Made by a program: the position numbers and the translations under genes | Notes under the pieces: generated by a model | Databases searched by the model: none | What the model was told of the DNA's origin: nothing | Seen by the model: only the letters and a program-made list of their open reading frames with translations | From: Lentimicrobiaceae bacterium | Lineage (GTDB): Bacteria > Bacteroidota > Bacteroidia > Bacteroidales > WCHB1-69 | Assembly: GCA_009787485.1 (NCBI GenBank) | Contig: WQWP01000041.1 | Location: 1-17,146, forward strand | Length of the DNA stretch: 17,146 bases | Reading direction: 5' to 3' | Shown here: positions 6,960 to 15,454 of the stretch, one piece after another | How positions within the stretch are numbered: the first letter of the stretch is position 1 | Layout of the letters: each line of letters begins with the position of its first letter

Positions 6960-9900
6960 AACAGTTGTCCACAATTTTTACCTCTTCAAAAACTATTGGA
7001 ATTAGCAACTTAGCCGGCTCTTCATTAGCAGTATTTGCAACTAATGAAGTAGAATCGGTTGAACAAGCGCATCTGTTCTTATTGCCCGGAAAAGAAGAAG
7101 CGCTCTTCTTCTTCAACGATTTGGAGGTTTTGTTACAAGATAAAGAAAAACCACTCAATGAAAAGAGAGTCTATTATTACCCTGCCTCATTTAATAAAGT
7201 AAACAACTGGCAGGATACAGACGTCACTTATCTGAAAATGCGCGCAGAAGTGATTGATAAATTGATTCATAGCCAAAAAGGGATGCTCATTGTTACTTAT
7301 CCCGATGCATTGTGCGAAAAGATTGTTTCTAAGCAATATGTGCAGGAAAATTCGTTTTCAGTTGCCAAAAATGAATTGCTACCGGTTGACATTTTTTTAG
7401 AGTTTTTATATGAATATCAATACAGGCAAGAGGATTTTGTGTTTGAACCCGGTCAGTTTGCATGGCGCGGCAGCATTTTTGATGTGTTCTCTTTTTCGGA
7501 AGAAAATCCGTATCGTATTGAGTTAAACGGTGAAACGGTGGAAACGATCCGGAGTTTTGATCCGGGTACACAACTTTCTATTCATGAGTTGGATACGCTA
7601 CACATTATGCCGGCGCTTTCAGGAATGAAAACAGAAGATACTGTTCATTTTTTCGATTTTCTTCCGAAAGAAACGACATTATGGATTAAGAACATTCCAG
7701 AAATTCAAGGCAGAATGAATACCACCTGCGAAGAAATGGAACGGGAAACGCCGCTACGTTTAACCGATTTTATTCATGATATTAAAGTTATTGAAATAGA
7801 CTCCAATTTTTTACACCACGACGAGTTTAAAGATTTTAACATCAAACCGCAGCATCATTTTAACAAAAATTTTGAACTCTTATTGGAAGAGTGGGTGGAT
7901 AATTTAGAGCGCGGATTTCAAACGGTTTTCCTCTCAGAAAATTCTAACCAGCATGAGCGTATGCGCACCATTATGCAAGATTTGCTGAAAAAATACAACC
8001 ATCTTGAAAACACCAATTATACCGCTGAACAGCTTTTTGAATCAAGGAATTACGTCTTGCACGAAGGTTATAGAGATGAACTGAACAAAATTTGTGTTTA
8101 TACCGACCATCAATTTTTTGAAAAATACCACCGTTTTATTATCCGGGATAAATACAAGCGCAGCGAAGCGTTCACGTTGAAAGAGTTGTACGATTTACAG
8201 ATCGGCGATTATGTGGTGCATGTGGACCACGGTATTGGCGTATATCAGGGGTTAGCCAAAATGGAGATGAACGGGCGAGAGCAGGAGGTTATTAAATTGG
8301 TGTATAAAGATCAGGACTTGCTCTTTATCAGCATCCATTCATTGCATAAAATCACTAAATATGTAGGAAAAGACGGCGCGCCGCCAGTCATTCACCGATT
8401 GGGCTCCGGTGTGTGGGAAAGAACGAAGGAACGCACCAAAATACGGGTTAAAGAATTGGTAATCAATTTAGTGAAACTTTATGCGGCAAGAAAAACTCAC
8501 AAAGGCTTCAGCTTTTCCCCCGATAGTTATTTACAAACTGAATTGGAAGCGGCGTTCATTTATGAAGATACACCCGACCAGTTGAAAACTACCAACGATG
8601 TAAAAAAAGATATGGAATCGGAAAAACCGATGGATAGATTGATTTGCGGCGATGTGGGTTTCGGAAAAACAGAGATCGCCATCCGAGCGGCATTTAAAGC
8701 CGTGTGCGACAGTAAGCAGGCAGCAGTATTAGTGCCCACTACCGTGTTGGCATTGCAACATTTTAACACTTTTTCAGAAAGATTGAAGAATATGCCTTGT
8801 AAAGTCGAATACTTAAATAGATTCAAGTCGGCAAAAGAGATTAAAGAAATCAAAAAAAAATTAGAAAGCGGCAAAATTGACATCCTCATCGGTACGCACC
8901 GCATTTTAAGCAAAGATGTTGTTTTTAAGAACTTGGGTTTGATGATTATTGACGAGGAGCAAAAGTTTGGCGTAGCGGCGAAGGAGAAACTGCGCGAGGT
9001 ACGCAACATGATAGATACGCTTGCCATGAGCGCTACGCCCATTCCGCGCACCCTGCAATTCTCGCTGATGGGCGTGCGCGATATTTCTGTAATCGCCACG
9101 CCGCCACCCAACCGTTATCCTATTCAAACCGAAGTTCAAACCTTCAATGAAGATTTGATACGGGATGCCATTAGGTATGAAATGAGCCGCGGCGGGCAAG
9201 TCTTTGTGGTGCACAACAAAGTGCAAAACATAAAGGATGTTGCCGGCATGGTGCAACGTTTAGTGCCGGATGCCAGAATCGGAATCGGGCACGGGCAAAT
9301 GGAAGGCGAAGAATTAGAGCGCGTGATGCTGAATTTTATCAACGACAAATACGATGTGTTGGTAGCCACTACCATTATAGAATCGGGATTGGATATTCCT
9401 AACGCCAATACGATGATTATTAATGATGCGCAAAATTTTGCGCTGAATGTGCTGCACCAGTTGCGAGGGCGCGTGGGACGAAACAATCAGAAAGCATTTT
9501 GCTATATGATGGTGCCATCGAAAGAGATTTTGAACGATAATGCCCGCAAACGTCTCAAAGCGATTGAGGATTTCTCCGACATTGGCAGCGGCTTTCAAAT
9601 TGCCATGCGAGATTTAGATATTCGCGGCGCCGGAGATATTCTCGGCGCTGAACAAAGCGGCTTCATCAACGAAATTGGGTTTGAGATGTACCAAAAGATC
9701 CTCAACGAAGCGATGATAGAGTTGAAAGAAACCGACCTCGGCGAGCAAATGGCAGACAACGAGGCGCTTATCCACCGCGATTGCGTCATTGAAACCGACC
9801 TCGGCCTGCAACTCCCATCGGATTACGTAACCAATGTAAGCGAACGCATGAGTTTGTACAAAGAATTGGACAATATTAAAACCGATGAAGAATTGGCAAA

Positions 9901-10219
9901 ATTTGAAAGTAAATTGTTAGATGTATTTGGTCCGTTGCCGGTAGAAACAAAAGAACTTTTAAAAATAATTTCGCTGCGCCGCGAGGCGTTACGTTTTCAT
10001 TTTGATAAGATTATCCTCAAAAAAGGAAACTTTACCGGTTACTTTACCGGCGATATGAACTCGCCGTTTTTCCAATCGGAAATGTTTACAAAAATATTGG
10101 ATTTATTACAGAAATATCATCCGCAGGTAGAAATGAAGGCAGTTAATAACAAGCCGCAACTTATTATAAAAAATGTAAAAAGTGTAGAGGAGGCGATGGG
10201 GTGGCTGGGGAGAATTTGA
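6956..10219 (+). CDS. mfd: Transcription-repair coupling factor Mfd
   Basis: Mfd is an ATP-driven translocase that removes RNA polymerase stalled at DNA lesions and recruits UvrA. At 1087 residues it has the full architecture: an N-terminal UvrB-like region, a CarD-like RNA-polymerase-interacting domain starting DLQIGDYVVHVDHGIG (413-428), Walker A GDVGFGKT (565-572), Walker B DEEQ (666-669), helicase motif VI QLRGRVGR (835-842), and a C-terminal TRCF domain (about 945-1045). DEEQ replaces the DEEH of E. coli; I believe this is usual in Bacteroidota. The start is TTG at 6956-6958: an in-frame TAA lies at 6944-6946, TTG is the first usable codon, and the first in-frame ATG is codon 95, too far in. 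The TTGA overlap with the tag stop suggests translational coupling. Confidence 0.96.
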   Translation: MKQLSTIFTSSKTIGISNLAGSSLAVFATNEVESVEQAHLFLLPGKEEALFFFNDLEVLLQDKEKPLNEKRVYYYPASFNKVNNWQDTDVTYLKMRAEVIDKLIHSQKGMLIVTYPDALCEKIVSKQYVQENSFSVAKNELLPVDIFLEFLYEYQYRQEDFVFEPGQFAWRGSIFDVFSFSEENPYRIELNGETVETIRSFDPGTQLSIHELDTLHIMPALSGMKTEDTVHFFDFLPKETTLWIKNIPEIQGRMNTTCEEMERETPLRLTDFIHDIKVIEIDSNFLHHDEFKDFNIKPQHHFNKNFELLLEEWVDNLERGFQTVFLSENSNQHERMRTIMQDLLKKYNHLENTNYTAEQLFESRNYVLHEGYRDELNKICVYTDHQFFEKYHRFIIRDKYKRSEAFTLKELYDLQIGDYVVHVDHGIGVYQGLAKMEMNGREQEVIKLVYKDQDLLFISIHSLHKITKYVGKDGAPPVIHRLGSGVWERTKERTKIRVKELVINLVKLYAARKTHKGFSFSPDSYLQTELEAAFIYEDTPDQLKTTNDVKKDMESEKPMDRLICGDVGFGKTEIAIRAAFKAVCDSKQAAVLVPTTVLALQHFNTFSERLKNMPCKVEYLNRFKSAKEIKEIKKKLESGKIDILIGTHRILSKDVVFKNLGLMIIDEEQKFGVAAKEKLREVRNMIDTLAMSATPIPRTLQFSLMGVRDISVIATPPPNRYPIQTEVQTFNEDLIRDAIRYEMSRGGQVFVVHNKVQNIKDVAGMVQRLVPDARIGIGHGQMEGEELERVMLNFINDKYDVLVATTIIESGLDIPNANTMIINDAQNFALNVLHQLRGRVGRNNQKAFCYMMVPSKEILNDNARKRLKAIEDFSDIGSGFQIAMRDLDIRGAGDILGAEQSGFINEIGFEMYQKILNEAMIELKETDLGEQMADNEALIHRDCVIETDLGLQLPSDYVTNVSERMSLYKELDNIKTDEELAKFESKLLDVFGPLPVETKELLKIISLRREALRFHFDKIILKKGNFTGYFTGDMNSPFFQSEMFTKILDLLQKYHPQVEMKAVNNKPQLIIKNVKSVEEAMGWLGRI

Positions 10220-10261
10220 GAATTAGGAATTAAGAATTAAGAATTAAGAATTAAGAATTAA
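10220..10261 (+). repeat. Heptamer tandem repeat (GAATTAA)x6
   Basis: Immediately after the mfd stop there are six head-to-tail 7-bp units. The first is GAATTAG and the next five are exact GAATTAA. The 7-bp period puts TAA in every plus-strand frame, so the tract blocks translation in all of them. Short tandem tracts of this kind are prone to slippage, so copy number may vary between strains. It separates mfd from the kdd promoter. Confidence 0.95.
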
Positions 10262-10317
10262 GAGAAAACAACTTATCAAATGGCTGAAGCCAACGGCAAT
10301 GATATGTTTTTGAAAAC

Positions 10318-10349
10318 CTTGCAAGAAAACACAAAAAAGTGTATTTTCG
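10318..10349 (+). promoter_or_regulatory. kdd promoter (CTTG-N20-TATTTTCG)
   Basis: TATTTTCG at 10342-10349 differs from TAnnTTTG at one position, and CTTG at 10318-10321 lies 20 bp upstream as a -33 element with one mismatch. The predicted transcript starts near 10356, about 20 nt before the ATG at 10376. The promoter therefore lies inside the longer open frame that begins at 10280, which argues against the longer start. Confidence 0.5.
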
Positions 10350-10375
10350 CGGCACTATTAAAAAATATAATCATT

Positions 10376-11419
10376 ATGCAAAAAAAAGGCAACAAATATG
10401 GCACGCACCGCGTGATTGAGCCTAAAGGCGTTTTGCCGCAGCCGGCAAACAAAATTGACAATAACATGGATGAAATTTGGGATAACGAGATCCTCATTGA
10501 TGTGCAAACACTGAATGTGGACTCGGCATCTTTCACCGATATTAAAACACGCGCCGGTGGAGACCACGAAAAAATTAAAGAGATTATGTTCGACATCGTG
10601 GCGAAACAAGGGAAACACCGCAACCCGTGGACAGGTTCCGGCGGTATGCTCCTCGGCACTGTAGAGAAAATCGGCGATGCGTTAAAAGGCAAAATAAATT
10701 TGAAAGAAGGTGATAAAATTGCCACCTTAGTTTCTCTATCTTTAACCCCGTTGCGCATTGACAAAATAAAAGAGATTCGCGATGAGATTGACCAGGTGGA
10801 TATTGAAGGAAAAGCCATCTTGTTTGAAAGCGGCATCTATGCCAAAATTCCGGACGACATGCCCGAAACATTGGCGCTATCGGCATTAGACGTTGCCGGC
10901 GCCCCCGCACAGACCGCCAAACTGTGCAAGCCCGGTGATATTGTGTTGATTATCGGAGCCGGCGGAAAATCGGGAATGTTGTGTTGCTACGAAGCGAAAA
11001 AGAGGGTAGGGGTGACCGGAAAAGTAATAGGCATGTGCCACAGCCAAAAATCAACCGAGAGACTTGAGAAATTAGGCTTTTGCGATGCGGTATTTGCAGG
11101 CAATGCCCACGACCCTGTAGGTATGATGGAAAAAATAAGCGAACTCACTAACGGCGAAATGGCGGATGTTACCATTAACAATGTGAATGTTCCCGATACC
11201 GAAATGACCACTATTTTGTGCACTAAAGACACCGGTGTGGTTTACTTCTTCTCTATGGCAACAAACTTTACTAAAGCCGCACTCGGCGCAGAAGGCGTTG
11301 GCAGCGACGTAACCATGATTGTTGGAAACGGCTATACGAGAGGCCATGCGGAAATTACGCTCCAATTGCTTCGCGAGAGCAAGGAATTGTGGGATATTTT
11401 TACGGAATTATACGCTTAA
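10376..11419 (+). CDS. kdd: L-erythro-3,5-diaminohexanoate dehydrogenase
   Basis: Kdd oxidatively deaminates L-erythro-3,5-diaminohexanoate to 5-amino-3-oxohexanoate with NAD(P)+, the step after the lysine aminomutases in anaerobic lysine fermentation. The 347-residue protein starts MQKKGNKYGTHRVIEPKG, the characteristic family N-terminus, followed by QPANKIDNNMDEI, GSGGMLLGTVE and a Rossmann nucleotide-binding loop GAGGKSG (194-200). The frame is open 32 codons further upstream (to 10280), but that part has no family resemblance and contains the promoter, so 10376 is preferred. None of the usual partners (kamA, kamDE, kce, kal) is in this window, so it appears isolated here. Its last 12 bases overlap the 3' end of cdd on the opposite strand. 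Confidence 0.92.
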   Translation: MQKKGNKYGTHRVIEPKGVLPQPANKIDNNMDEIWDNEILIDVQTLNVDSASFTDIKTRAGGDHEKIKEIMFDIVAKQGKHRNPWTGSGGMLLGTVEKIGDALKGKINLKEGDKIATLVSLSLTPLRIDKIKEIRDEIDQVDIEGKAILFESGIYAKIPDDMPETLALSALDVAGAPAQTAKLCKPGDIVLIIGAGGKSGMLCCYEAKKRVGVTGKVIGMCHSQKSTERLEKLGFCDAVFAGNAHDPVGMMEKISELTNGEMADVTINNVNVPDTEMTTILCTKDTGVVYFFSMATNFTKAALGAEGVGSDVTMIVGNGYTRGHAEITLQLLRESKELWDIFTELYA

Positions 11420-11887
11420 AAAATCATTACTAAACGACAACGGCAACAAATCCGCCACGGACTTGGCAATGTAAACCTCCCCCCTTTCCCCCGCCATAAC
11501 TACCTCAATAGGCTCGCCGAATTTTACTTCATATTCTAAAAGCGCCTGCCTACAACTGCCGCAGGGCGGAACAGGACGAGTTATTTCGCTTTCGTGCCCG
11601 ATGGCGGTAATGGCAATTTTGGCAACAGGAGTTTCCGGAAATTGAGCAGACGCATAAAAAAGCGCTACACGCTCGGCGCATGTTCCTAAAGGGTACACCG
11701 CATTTTCCTGATTGTTTCCGGAGATGATATGACCGTTTTCTAATAAAACAGCTGCTCCTACTTTAAAGCGCGAGTAAGGCGCGTAAGCGTGTTTGGCAGC
11801 CTCATGCGCCACATCCAACAGATCCCCTTCTTTTACGGGAAGATCCGTGCGGCTGGAAAAAACTTTAATTTCAGTTTGAATAAGCAT
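11408..11887 (-). CDS. cdd: Cytidine deaminase
   Basis: Cdd hydrolyses cytidine and deoxycytidine to uridine and deoxyuridine in pyrimidine salvage. At 159 residues it is the short homotetrameric type. The zinc and catalytic motifs are complete: Cys70 and Glu72 in CAER, Cys109 and Cys112 in PPCGSCRQ. The upstream YAPYSRFKVGAAVL (35-48) and SGNNQENAVYP are typical substrate-binding segments. It is the last gene of a tight minus-strand operon, 5 bp after the META-domain gene. Its terminal codons, including the stop, lie within the coding end of kdd on the plus strand; the protein end (LLPLSFSNDFLSV) still looks like a normal Cdd terminus. It has no obvious functional link with its operon partners. 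Confidence 0.97.
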   Translation of the reverse strand: MLIQTEIKVFSSRTDLPVKEGDLLDVAHEAAKHAYAPYSRFKVGAAVLLENGHIISGNNQENAVYPLGTCAERVALFYASAQFPETPVAKIAITAIGHESEITRPVPPCGSCRQALLEYEVKFGEPIEVVMAGERGEVYIAKSVADLLPLSFSNDFLSV

Positions 11888-11892
11888 GGCAA

Positions 11893-12306
11893 TTAATTTC
11901 CTTCAAATTTACAAACTACTCTATCTTTATTATGTAAATAGAGCGTATTTTTCTCTATGTGATAAGTTTTAATGTTATCTCGAAGCGCTTTAGAAAATCG
12001 GTCTTCCACATCCATATTGAGACATAATCGTCTGGTAGAGCCCAGAAAATCTATCTTCATTCTGGTTTTTCCAAAGCTAAAATTTCCAAAAAAGAGATTG
12101 CATCCAAGATTGCCGGAAATTTTATAATCCTCATTAAAAATGATAAATGCAGTATCTGCGGCTTGTACTACAGGAATTTCGTACAGTTCTGTCAATATCC
12201 ATCTTGTATTCAACAGCGATGAATTTTCGGCGATTTTCTTTCGTTGGTTTGCAAACAAAAAAAGCACCGATGCCACGAGAATGCCTATCAAAACATTTTT
12301 TTTCAT
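11893..12306 (-). CDS. Membrane-anchored META-domain (HslJ-like) protein
   Basis: This 137-residue protein has an N-terminal hydrophobic segment (about 4-19) without a lipobox Cys, so it is probably a signal anchor facing the periplasm. The rest (about 31-136) fits the META/DUF306 domain: an opening LLNTRWILTEL with Trp36, the hallmark SGNLGCN (64-70), then a SGST-type turn as STRRLC (90-95), and a final L-L-region leading to a short beta strand. META domains occur in HslJ and many Bacteroidota lipoproteins; their biochemical role is poorly defined, and the family is sometimes linked to stress or drug resistance. It lies 2 bp after the outer-membrane protein gene and 5 bp before cdd. Confidence 0.75.
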   Translation of the reverse strand: MKKNVLIGILVASVLFLFANQRKKIAENSSLLNTRWILTELYEIPVVQAADTAFIIFNEDYKISGNLGCNLFFGNFSFGKTRMKIDFLGSTRRLCLNMDVEDRFSKALRDNIKTYHIEKNTLYLHNKDRVVCKFEGN

Positions 12307-12308
12307 GA

Positions 12309-12926
12309 TTAATCAGGCTTAAATAATTTATACGAAAGACCTAACTGAAGTTGAAACAGCCAAATCCCTTTTTTATATTCGGATTCAAGAGTTGGCATAT
12401 TTGATTTGGTGCCTACCGGAATTAAGTAAGTGGGAATGAAGTTGAACACCACACTAAGTCGGGAAGCAGGCGCAATACGTAAGCCGATGTGCGGACCGAT
12501 ACCGATAAAATTCCCTTCTTGCAACCACGTAATGATATTATGGGATGAGCTGGTAGAATCTATACCGTAAATATGAGAGTATCTTAAATGCGTAAAATTG
12601 ACCTCCGCTCCGCACTGAAACGCAAGCATGTCTATAATTTTTAAAGAATACAAGCCCGAAAATCCTCCGCTAAATCTTTGATAACGAGGATTCTCCGGGC
12701 TGTTTTTTTTAAAGTAAGCTCCCCAATTAAAATGGGCTCTAAAAGTGACGTTTTTCACCCATTGGTCAAAGTCAACGGCAGCTCCAACACCCAAGACTTT
12801 GTTGGAAATAGCATTCGTTGAAAGATCTAAGTTGCCGTGCACCTCAAGGCGTTGTGCATGAACAGATACGGAGCTGAAAAATATGATAAGGAAAAGAGGT
12901 ATGAGGGAAGTGTGCAAAGTCTTCAT
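12309..12926 (-). CDS. Small outer-membrane beta-barrel protein, function unknown
   Basis: The 205-residue product begins with a clear Sec signal peptide: hydrophobic residues 8-20, then VSVHA with likely cleavage before Gln25. The mature part is rich in alternating polar/aromatic segments with Gly (VLGVGAAVDF, FSGGFSGLYSL, FIGIGPHIGLRIA, WLFQLQLGLSYKLF), as in eight- to ten-stranded outer-membrane barrels common in Bacteroidota. No enzyme motif is visible. It sits 5 bp after the YfhO-family gene and 2 bp before the META-domain gene, so all three envelope proteins should be made together. Specific function cannot be assigned; a secreted non-barrel protein is a less likely alternative. Confidence 0.65.
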   Translation of the reverse strand: MKTLHTSLIPLFLIIFFSSVSVHAQRLEVHGNLDLSTNAISNKVLGVGAAVDFDQWVKNVTFRAHFNWGAYFKKNSPENPRYQRFSGGFSGLYSLKIIDMLAFQCGAEVNFTHLRYSHIYGIDSTSSSHNIITWLQEGNFIGIGPHIGLRIAPASRLSVVFNFIPTYLIPVGTKSNMPTLESEYKKGIWLFQLQLGLSYKLFKPD

Positions 12927-12931
12927 GATAT

Positions 12932-15385
12932 TTAGTTTTTGAGTTTTTTCCTGCTTTTTACAATGGCGTATGCAATTCCAAAAACGATGGTGCCATACAT
13001 AATAAATATGGATATGAAAGTAATAGGCTCAGCTCTTCTGATCGTATCGGGTACAAATTCAAATCTTATATGATGTTCTCCGGCAGGCACATTAAGCGCC
13101 CTTAATGTATAATTAACTCTGAAGTGTTCAACCGGTTGGTTGTTGATGTAGGCTTTCCATCCGTAAGGATAAAAGATCTCGGAAAAAACTATGATGCCAT
13201 CTTTTGTTGAAAATGATTGATATTCTAAAGCATCAGGAGCGTAGGATAAAAAATTTACATGAGCGGCGGTGTCTCTCCCCGGAATAAAATCTTTGACAAA
13301 ATCAGCAAATTTGACATCTAATACTGCGGTTACCCCGGGGTCAATGATGTGCAGTGCGTCAATTTCTTCATTAGGCGTATTAACTACCAATACACTGTCA
13401 ATAAACCACGCATTGCCCAAGGCAAACGGATTGTATTGAACGGTAGGTTCATTGTTTTTCCCCGGCACAATAAAATATTTTGTATTGAGCATGTGCAGCA
13501 CATTCATATTCATTTTTGAGATATGCTCGGCAATCAGATCCTGATACCTTCGTAACTTTGCCGCGTGATATCCGCCAATAGACTTCAAGTAGTAAGAGGT
13601 TCTGGATTCATTGAATGTATTGGTAGTAAGATTGAAAACCCTGAAATGTGGATCAGGATCTTGTAAGATATATTCTTCATGGGGTTGTTTTTTAAAATAG
13701 CCTGCTTGTGTTTTAGGAGTAACGAAGTTATCATCATTCAAAAAACGTTTGTTAACTAACCACATATCTGCTAAAATCAATATTCCTAAAGCTACAATAA
13801 AGTAAGGTAGTTTTATTTTTTCTTTCACAAACAGCCATAGCGTTCCTGCACCTAATACAATAAAGAAGAAAGACCTTAAAGCATCTGCACGGAACATTGA
13901 GGCTCTTTCTGCAATAATGGCATCCGCTAACCAATCGGGAAGTTGCGCTTGCGCAAACATAGCTTCATCGTTAGGTGAAGTGAAGTTAAACATGAATGTT
14001 CCAAACAAAGCAAAGAAGAGGCAAATCCCAGCCGTGATGCCTGCCGATAAGTAAATGCGTTTCACAATTTCCTCTCTTGAAACAGATTTATCCATGATGG
14101 CTTTAATGGCTAAGAAACCTAACAGAGGCATGGTTACTTCGGCCACTACCAAAATGGAAGAGACCGCTCGAAACTTATTGTAGAAAGGAAAATAGTTAAA
14201 AAACAGTTCGGTGAGCGGCATAAAATTCTTCCCCCATGCAAGCATTATAGAAAACAACGTTGCTACCAGCAATGCCCATTTATAAGGGCCTTTTACGATA
14301 AATAATCCTAATACAAACAGGAAGCAAACGATGGCGCCTACATAAACCGGACCGGAAGTGAACGGCTGTGTTCCCCAATAAGTGGGAACGTTTTTAGAAA
14401 AATCTGTCGCATTTTTCTTAGGCACCCCGTGTTCAATCAATGCCTGAAAAACCTTAGAGTTTGTGCCTACATCAAAATGAGAAGATCCGCCCTTGAAATT
14501 GGGGATAAGCAGCGTCATGGTTTCGGCAATGCCATAACTCCATTGGGTGGCATAATCTAAATCTAATCCGGCGGTTTTATTGTCGGCATCCTCCTCTTTT
14601 ACCAACTCTGAGTGCCCGCCACGCATGGTTTCTTTAACGTATTCCTGATTGATGGCTGCTCTTGTATAACGGGTGCCGATGCCAACCCCCACGGCTGCTA
14701 CAAATAAAAAAGTAGCAATGAGAAACTCTTTAATCCTTTTTTCTCTGATGTGAATAAACAGCTCAGCAAAAAACAAACAGCCTATAAGTAGAAAATAGTA
14801 GTACGCCATTTGAGGGTGAACGGTAAGCCCCAGCGCGCTAAATACCATGGTAAATACAACCCCCCAGAGATATTTCTTGTTATATATCAAAAAAAATCCG
14901 GCAATAACGGGCGCCATAAGGGCAATAGATTCCGCCTTCATGTTGTGTCCGGCTTCCAAAATAATAAAGAAATAAGATGACATCGTAATTGCCATGGACC
15001 CCACAATGCTGAGCCATACATTTACTTTAAAAGACCTGAGTAAAATGAAAAAACAAAGAAGGTAACCGAAAATAAGAGCCAAGGTTCTTGAAAGTCCGAG
15101 GTTTATGATACCCAAAGGCGCAAGCCATTTTTCCGATGCGATTTCTACTCCGCCTATTTGGTAAGTGGGCATTCCGGAGAACATGGAACCTGTCCACAAA
15201 CTACGCTGACCTGTTTTGTCATAATGTTCAAATATTTCTTGAGTCATTCCTTTTCCACTCATGAGGTCGGTGGCTTGAATCACTTTCCCTTCTAAAACAG
15301 GAGAAGCGTAAATAACGGTGAATAATATGAAAACAACAAGGGCAACCAAATAAGGGAACCATTTTTTTAAGAGATCTTTAGTCAT
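12932..15385 (-). CDS. YfhO-family polytopic membrane protein (GT-C-like)
   Basis: At 817 residues this matches the YfhO family, large membrane proteins with a GT-C-glycosyltransferase-like plan thought to transfer sugars in the cell envelope. The first membrane segment is at about 11-30, followed by an extracytoplasmic loop with Asp40 in QATDLMSGKG, the place of the catalytic acidic residue in GT-C enzymes. At least ten more hydrophobic segments follow up to about residue 550. A large soluble domain comes next (DPHFRVFNL, YYLKSIGGYHAAKLRRYQ, FYPYGWKAYINN), then a final membrane segment and a Lys/Arg-rich tail. It is the first gene of a four-gene operon and has a strong promoter directly upstream. 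Substrate and acceptor cannot be read from sequence; the glycosyltransferase role is family inference. Confidence 0.85.
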   Translation of the reverse strand: MTKDLLKKWFPYLVALVVFILFTVIYASPVLEGKVIQATDLMSGKGMTQEIFEHYDKTGQRSLWTGSMFSGMPTYQIGGVEIASEKWLAPLGIINLGLSRTLALIFGYLLCFFILLRSFKVNVWLSIVGSMAITMSSYFFIILEAGHNMKAESIALMAPVIAGFFLIYNKKYLWGVVFTMVFSALGLTVHPQMAYYYFLLIGCLFFAELFIHIREKRIKEFLIATFLFVAAVGVGIGTRYTRAAINQEYVKETMRGGHSELVKEEDADNKTAGLDLDYATQWSYGIAETMTLLIPNFKGGSSHFDVGTNSKVFQALIEHGVPKKNATDFSKNVPTYWGTQPFTSGPVYVGAIVCFLFVLGLFIVKGPYKWALLVATLFSIMLAWGKNFMPLTELFFNYFPFYNKFRAVSSILVVAEVTMPLLGFLAIKAIMDKSVSREEIVKRIYLSAGITAGICLFFALFGTFMFNFTSPNDEAMFAQAQLPDWLADAIIAERASMFRADALRSFFFIVLGAGTLWLFVKEKIKLPYFIVALGILILADMWLVNKRFLNDDNFVTPKTQAGYFKKQPHEEYILQDPDPHFRVFNLTTNTFNESRTSYYLKSIGGYHAAKLRRYQDLIAEHISKMNMNVLHMLNTKYFIVPGKNNEPTVQYNPFALGNAWFIDSVLVVNTPNEEIDALHIIDPGVTAVLDVKFADFVKDFIPGRDTAAHVNFLSYAPDALEYQSFSTKDGIIVFSEIFYPYGWKAYINNQPVEHFRVNYTLRALNVPAGEHHIRFEFVPDTIRRAEPITFISIFIMYGTIVFGIAYAIVKSRKKLKN

Positions 15386-15421
15386 TGCTTATTTTTTTAT
15401 GGTGATTAAATTTTCAGGGTG

Positions 15422-15454
15422 CAAATATACATTTTTACAGCATCCTTTCCCAAA
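15422..15454 (-). promoter_or_regulatory. Promoter of the YfhO-family operon (TTTG-N21-TATATTTG)
   Basis: On the minus strand TTTG (15454-15451) and TATATTTG (15429-15422) are both exact matches to the Bacteroidota -33 and -7 elements with a 21-bp spacer. This is the best promoter in the window. The -33 element lies inside the 3' end of the SDR gene (which stops at 15435). Transcription should start near 15415, about 30 nt before the ATG at 15385. Confidence 0.75.

Noticed and set aside
8560..9111. 183-codon minus-strand frame inside mfd
   Set aside because: It is a shadow of the Mfd helicase core, whose conserved motifs are encoded on the plus strand at the same place.
10280..10375. 32-codon N-terminal extension of the Kdd frame
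   Set aside because: The family N-terminus begins at the later ATG (KKG-KYGTHRVIEPKG), and promoter elements lie within the extension.
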